This document shows, piece by piece, positions 60,367 through 64,000 of a stretch of DNA of 64,000 nt; position 1 is the stretch's first letter; every line of letters starts with the position of its first letter. A model generated the notes under the pieces. It made no database searches. It saw only the letters and a program-made list of their open reading frames with translations, and was not told the DNA's origin. The stretch lies in NCBI GenBank assembly GCA_965220645.1, contig OZ244836.1, positions 620,001 through 684,000 on the forward strand. Reading direction: 5' to 3'. Both the position numbers and the translations under genes were made by a program. This DNA is from Aldehydirespirator sp965220645 (GTDB taxonomy: Bacteria > Actinomycetota > Acidimicrobiia > Acidimicrobiales > Aldehydirespiratoraceae).

Positions 60367-60463
60367 ATATGTAACGCCCAGCGAACCCTAAGGCAAGCAT
60401 TTCCCAGTACCAACAGCCAATCAGGAAGCAAGCACCAGATCCGATTGGCCGGTTAACAGGCAG

Positions 60464-60537
60464 TCCCCGATCGATCCCACCGACACCGCCAGCCCGGCGT
60501 CTTTGGCGCGTTGGGTGAACGCCCAGGAGGTGAATTG
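60464..60537 (-). pseudogene. Second IS3 orfB, middle piece
   Basis: 24 residues, QFTSWAFTQRAKDAGLAVSV then GSIGDC. It connects the upstream piece ending HSDHGTQ with the downstream piece starting FDNAVIES and lies between the IS30 and the Tn554-like element. Confidence 0.85.
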
Positions 60538-61994
60538 GCCGGATTCAAGTGGTCGTCGCAACACCTCGATGATGGAGGTGTTTGTGATGGCGACGATGAG
60601 GGAGCGGCAGCGGGAGGTTCAGCTGTATCGGGGCCAGGTGCCGTCGCCTGGGCGTCCGACTGTTGCGTGGCGGCAGGATCGGGTGAGGTTCTGGGCGGCG
60701 ATCGCTCGTGGGGAAAAGACCGGCGACGCGGCGGCTGTGGCGGGTGTGTCATCGCCGGTTGGGTTCCGGTGGTTCCGCCACGCTGGCGGTGTGAACCCAT
60801 GCCTTGGCCCGACGGTGTCGGGCCGATATCTGTCATTCGGTGAGCGCGAAGAGATTGCGCTGTATCGGGCCCAGGGTGTCGGCGTGCGCGAGATCGCACG
60901 ACGCTTGGGGAGGTCGCCATCAACGATCTCGCGAGAGTTGCGTCGGAACGCGTCGACGAGGACCTGGCGTCTCGAGTACAAAGCGACGATCGCCCAGTGG
61001 CATGCCGAGCGCCGCGCTCGGCGGCCCAAGGCGGCCAAGCTCGCCTCCAACGACCGGCTCCGCAGCTATGTCCAGGACCGCCTGGCTGGGCGGGTCAGGG
61101 CGCCCGATGGCCGGGTGCTGGGCCCCGAGGGTCCGCAATGGAACGGCAAGAACAAGCCGCATCGTGGTGACCGCCGCTGGGTTCAGGGATGGAGTCCCGA
61201 GCAGATCGCGAACCGCCTGCGGGTTGACTTCCCCGATGATGAGTCCATGCGGATCAGCCACGAGGCCATCTACCAGGCCCTCTACGTCGAAGGCCGAGGT
61301 GCGCTCAAGCGCGAGCTGGCCGCCTGTTTGCGCTCCGGGCGCGCCTTGCGGGTCCCACGGGCCCGGGCCCGACAGAAGGCGTGGGCCCACGTCACACCCG
61401 AGGTGATGATCAGCCAACGCCCCCCAGATGTCGAGGACCGGGCTGTGCCCGGACACTGGGAAGGCGACCTGCTCATCGGACTGCACCGCTCCGCGGTCGG
61501 CACCCTCGTCGAGCGCACGACGAGGTTCACGATGCTGATCCATCTACCACGCGCCGAGGGCTACGGCGTGATCCCCCGCACCAAGAACGGCCCGGCCCTT
61601 GCCGGCTACGGCGCCGTCACCATGAAGGACGCGCTCAAAGCGTCGATGACCACGCTGCCCGAACAGCTGCGCCGATCACTGACCTGGGACCGCGGCAAAG
61701 AACTCTCCGCGCATGTGGCATTCACCGTCGAGACCAACATCCCGGTCTACTTCGCGGACCCCAAGAGCCCCTGGCAGCGAGGAACCAACGAGAACACCAA
61801 CGGGCTGCTGCGCCACTACTTCCCCAAAGGCACCGACCTGTCGCGATGGACCGCCCAAGAGATCAACGCCGTCGCCCACACCCTCAACACGAGGCCACGC
61901 AAGACCCTCGGCTGGCGCACACCCGCCGAAGCCCTCAACGAGCACCTACGCTCAATCCAACAACCCGGTGTTGCGACCACCGATTGAATCCGGC
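60538..61994 (+). mobile_element. IS30 family insertion sequence (1,457 bp)
   Basis: The ends are inverted repeats starting GCCGGATTCAA; further in both read GTCGCAACACC. The target duplication is TTG (60535-60537 and 61995-61997), which fits IS30's 2-3 bp duplications. Deleting the IS plus one TTG rejoins codons for His-Gly-Thr-Gln-Phe-Thr of the IS3 transposase. The element looks complete. Confidence 0.9.
60587..61987 (+). CDS. IS30 family transposase
   Basis: A 466-residue DDE transposase. The N-terminal helix-turn-helix is YLSFGEREEIALYRAQGVGVREIARRLGRSPSTISRELRR. The catalytic core has WEGDLLIG (first Asp), LTWDRGKELSAH (second Asp) and PWQRGTNENTNGLLRHYFPKGTD (third, Glu of the NENTNG motif). 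The ATG at 60587 is chosen because GGAGG lies 7 bases upstream and it falls inside the element. Longer (family usual about 380-400) because of an N-terminal extension of about 75 residues. It appears intact. Confidence 0.92.
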   Translation: MATMRERQREVQLYRGQVPSPGRPTVAWRQDRVRFWAAIARGEKTGDAAAVAGVSSPVGFRWFRHAGGVNPCLGPTVSGRYLSFGEREEIALYRAQGVGVREIARRLGRSPSTISRELRRNASTRTWRLEYKATIAQWHAERRARRPKAAKLASNDRLRSYVQDRLAGRVRAPDGRVLGPEGPQWNGKNKPHRGDRRWVQGWSPEQIANRLRVDFPDDESMRISHEAIYQALYVEGRGALKRELAACLRSGRALRVPRARARQKAWAHVTPEVMISQRPPDVEDRAVPGHWEGDLLIGLHRSAVGTLVERTTRFTMLIHLPRAEGYGVIPRTKNGPALAGYGAVTMKDALKASMTTLPEQLRRSLTWDRGKELSAHVAFTVETNIPVYFADPKSPWQRGTNENTNGLLRHYFPKGTDLSRWTAQEINAVAHTLNTRPRKTLGWRTPAEALNEHLRSIQQPGVATTD

Positions 61995-62552
61995 TTGCGT
62001 GCCGTGATCGGAGTGGATCGTGGATCCGTGGGGTTCGCGGTTCTCTATGGCCATGGCCAGCGCGTTGGTGGCCAACGACGCCTGGGGGCGTGAGTCGATG
62101 GACCAGCCCACTACTCGGCGGCTGAACACGTCGAGCACGACTGCGCAGTAGATCTTGCCTTCGCGTGTGGGGTGCTCGGTGATGTCGGTGACCCACAGCT
62201 GGTCGGGTTCGTCGCGGCGGAACCGCCGATCGACGAGGTCTGTGGCGGTGGGCAAATTGGGCACCTTGCGGTATCGGTGCCGGCCCGGCAGCCCGGTGAG
62301 GCCGTTGCGGCGCATGACCAGCTCCACGGTGCAGCGCTCGACCTGCAAGCCACGCCCATGCACCAACTCGGCGTGGATGCGCCGCGCTCCATAGGTGCGC
62401 CGAGACGCATGGTGGATCTCGGCGATGACCCCCAGCAGCATCCCATGGCGCACCGAACGCGCTGACGGCGGACGCCGGCGCCAGCAGTAGTAGCCCGACA
62501 CCGACACCCCCACCGCACGGCAGACAGCCTCCACGGGGTAGCCGTCGCTCAC
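61995..62552 (-). pseudogene. Second IS3 orfB, 5' piece
   Basis: 186 residues from the GTG at 62552 (overlapping the orfA stop) through HTH_21 (ASRRTYGARRIHAELVHGRG), the first catalytic Asp (LWVTDITEHPTREGKIYCAVV) and the second (GSTIHSDHGTQ), where IS30 has inserted. The open frame runs 50 bases into IS30 before a stop. Confidence 0.88.
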
Positions 62553-62857
62553 TACCGCGGCGACGACCTCGAAGCGCCTTTTGGGTCGGTCTGCTCCTTG
62601 AGCAGCTCGAAGGCCCGCCTGGTCACCGCCAGCTCGGTCTCGAGCTCGCGGATGCGTTTGCGGGCCGCGGCCAGCTCCACTGACTCCGCGGTGCTCACAC
62701 CGGGTCGCAGCCCTCGATCCACCAGGTCCTGGTTGCGCCAGTTGTAGATCGTCTGACCCGTCACCCCCAACTGCTGGGCGATCTCAGCGACCGGTCTGCC
62801 CGCCTCGATGAGATCCAGGACCTTGCGCCGGAACTCGGCCGGATAACTCCTTGGCAT
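62552..62857 (-). CDS. IS3 family OrfA (second element)
   Basis: A 101-residue protein: helix-turn-helix (YPAEFRRKVLDLIEAGRPVAEIAQQLGVTGQTIYNWRNQ) and a coiled-coil tail (ELAAARKRIRELETELAVTRRAFELLKEQ). The ATG at 62857 follows GAGGAGG. It is intact. Confidence 0.88.
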   Translation of the reverse strand: MPRSYPAEFRRKVLDLIEAGRPVAEIAQQLGVTGQTIYNWRNQDLVDRGLRPGVSTAESVELAAARKRIRELETELAVTRRAFELLKEQTDPKGASRSSPR

Positions 62858-62962
62858 GATGACCTCCTCAGGGTCGACATGCCCGAGATTCAACTATCCC
62901 GACTACGCGATACCCGGGGCACACCAGTCCCTCCAGGAAAGCCAGGGTGCCTCTGTGTGTTG

Positions 62963-64000
62963 TCAAGCGGCTTGGTCAGCGACGATGTCGGGGCAGCTGG
63001 GCTGTTGTTCGTCGGCGAGCATCACCCGCCAGACGCGGCCGGCGATCTTGCGTTTGAGGCAGCGCATGGCCTCTTTGTGGGTCTTGCCCTGGTCGATCTT
63101 GCGGTCGTAGTAGCGGCGGCCCTCGCTGTGGGCCTTGCGGATCTGGGTCACCGCGACGAGGTGCAGCGCCGAGTTGAGCTTGCGGTCGCCACTGCGGGAG
63201 AGCCGGTGGCGGATCCGTTCACCGCTGGAGGCCTCCACCGGCGCGGTGCCGGCGTAGCTGGCGAACGCGTCCGCGGTGGGGAACCTTGAGGCCCGCCCGC
63301 AGCGTCCGGTGAGGCGCGCCGCCAATACCGGGCCGATGCCGTCGATGTCAACCAGCCGGGTGGGGCGAGCCTCGAGCGCCTCGATCATGCGCTGGGTGAT
63401 CGACGCCAGCGCCGCGTCCAGAGCTCGGATCTCGCGCACCAGGTCCCACGCCAGCTGCTTGCGTGTGCGCTGCACTGGTGTGGCGGGGCGGATCTTGCGC
63501 AGCAGCGCCGCGGCACCGGCGGCTTTGAGCGCGGTGGGCGCCCCGCCCGCCACCAGGTCACGCAGCAGGGCGTGGAGCTGGTTGACCGAGCGCACACGCT
63601 GGGACGCCAGACTCCCACGACGCTCCTCCAACAAGGCGAACACCACGGTGTGGTCATCAACAACGACCGGGGCGGCGTCGCCCTGACAGGCAGCGACGCT
63701 GGCTGCAGCCGACGCGTCGATCACGTCGTTCTTGCGCCGTCCGCCCCTAGACAGCTCACGCACCCGCGCCGTCGCGACCGTCGACGCGTCCAGCACCGTC
63801 TCGCCGTGTGCGACGAGCCACTGTGCCAGATGACAACCCATGCCCCGGGCGTTCTCCACCGCCCAGCGGCGCTCGTCGAACTGCTCAGCCCAGCCCAGCA
63901 GCCTCCGATAGCCCGCCGCGCTGGCAGCGACCCGCAGCGACGCCACCGCTGTGTTCGTGGCCACATCCACCGCCGTGGCAGTGTGAGACGACTTGTGGGG
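62963..64000 (-). CDS. IS110 family transposase (5' end outside window)
   Basis: At least 345 residues, open to the window edge. The first residues visible, PHKSSHTATAVDVATN, belong to the conserved N-terminal DEDD domain (Asp-Pro-His-Lys), then RWAVENARGMGCHLAQWLV (Glu) and RRKNDVIDASAAASVA (Asp pair). The C-terminal Transposase_20 domain has IDGIGPVLAARLTGRCGRASRFPTADAFASYAGTAP, and the catalytic Ser lies in RHRLSRSGDRKLNSALH. It seems complete apart from the extreme N-terminus. Confidence 0.9.
   Translation of the reverse strand, partial: PHKSSHTATAVDVATNTAVASLRVAASAAGYRRLLGWAEQFDERRWAVENARGMGCHLAQWLVAHGETVLDASTVATARVRELSRGGRRKNDVIDASAAASVAACQGDAAPVVVDDHTVVFALLEERRGSLASQRVRSVNQLHALLRDLVAGGAPTALKAAGAAALLRKIRPATPVQRTRKQLAWDLVREIRALDAALASITQRMIEALEARPTRLVDIDGIGPVLAARLTGRCGRASRFPTADAFASYAGTAPVEASSGERIRHRLSRSGDRKLNSALHLVAVTQIRKAHSEGRRYYDRKIDQGKTHKEAMRCLKRKIAGRVWRVMLADEQQPSCPDIVADQAA

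Larger units (their letters stand above)
56998..60463 (-). mobile_element. Tn554-like transposon, copy 2 (3,466 bp)
   Basis: Same length, same orientation relative to the target gene and same three genes as copy 1. Its left end begins ATTATCCGGCCAATCG, its right end finishes GGTTAACAGGCAG, after which the flanks differ from those of copy 1. It interrupts the second IS3 transposase between GGGGACTGC and TTCGACAACGCC, which encode Gly-Asp-Cys and Phe-Asp-Asn-Ala. Confidence 0.88.
56765..62912 (-). mobile_element. IS3 family element (second), interrupted by a Tn554-like element and IS30
   Basis: The outer inverted repeats are GGTTGTTTGAATCTC near 56781-56795 and GAGATTCAACTATCC near 62885-62899, agreeing in about 25 of 30 positions when one is reversed. 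OrfA is intact; orfB is split into 61995-62552, 60464-60537 and 56795-56997. Taking out the inserts restores one collinear transposase. This IS3 is of a different subgroup from the first, by the sequence of both Orfs. Confidence 0.85.

Noticed and set aside
1..64000. tRNA, rRNA or known riboswitch
   Set aside because: I saw no cloverleaf, rRNA-like sequence or recognisable riboswitch core on either strand; a covariance-model search would be needed to exclude small RNAs.

Overview
The window is GC-rich and mostly coding. It contains F420-type luciferase-like oxidoreductases, an ECF sigma factor with a membrane partner, actinobacterial-style lipoproteins and frequent GTG starts. Together these point to an uncultured high-GC actinobacterium. 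An Acidimicrobiia-like lineage is my best guess, but there is no rRNA or tRNA here to confirm it.

Layout. (1) 1-9 kb: an ECF sigma factor with a membrane partner, a DUF2784 protein, a TetR regulator, a class C-type serine hydrolase, three luciferase-like monooxygenases and an AhpD-like protein. (2) 7.9-13.1 kb: a compatible-solute island. It holds a BCCT transporter, a glycine-betaine-type binding protein and, divergently, a binding protein fused to a GluR0-like ligand-gated K+ channel; the fusion is broken by one apparent single-base deletion. (3) 13.2-15.2 kb: a molybdenum hydroxylase operon whose large subunit survives only as its C-terminal third. (4) 15.2-21.9 kb: ArfB, a hemolysin III-type membrane protein, a HAD hydrolase, a RHH/RelE toxin-antitoxin pair, an M20 peptidase, a NicX-like metalloenzyme and an Lrp regulator. 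(5) 22-29.1 kb: a complete oligopeptide-type ABC operon (binding protein, two permeases, two ATPases) with a PLP amino acid decarboxylase inside it. (6) 30.8-37.1 kb: a ROK regulator, divergent from a sugar-type ABC binding protein and two permeases (no ATPase), followed by a methylenetetrahydrofolate reductase-like protein. (7) 51-56.1 kb: a Gly/Glu/Ser-rich lipoprotein, an OmpR/histidine kinase pair and a cytochrome P450.

The remainder, about 29.2-30.8, 37.4-50.8 and 56.7-64 kb, is a mobile-element scrapyard. One IS with an integrase-core transposase (37782-38922) is nearly complete but frameshifted, and at least six remnants of its family are scattered through the window. Two different IS3-family elements (about 40244-47921 and 56765-62912) have each been interrupted twice. 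Identical 3,466-bp Tn554-like elements (three genes: two tyrosine recombinases and a small TnpC-like protein) sit in both IS3 transposase genes at exactly the same homologous codon, beside the conserved Asp-Asn-Ala motif of the DDE domain. The first IS3 also carries a second element with a recombinase pair; the second also carries an IS30 element with a visible 3-bp target duplication. Truncated ISL3, IS110 and unclassified transposase genes complete the picture.

The two most notable observations are the betaine-binding-protein/K+-channel fusion, which recalls the amino-terminal-domain layout of eukaryotic glutamate receptors, and the Tn554-like transposon that appears to use a conserved transposase motif as its integration site.
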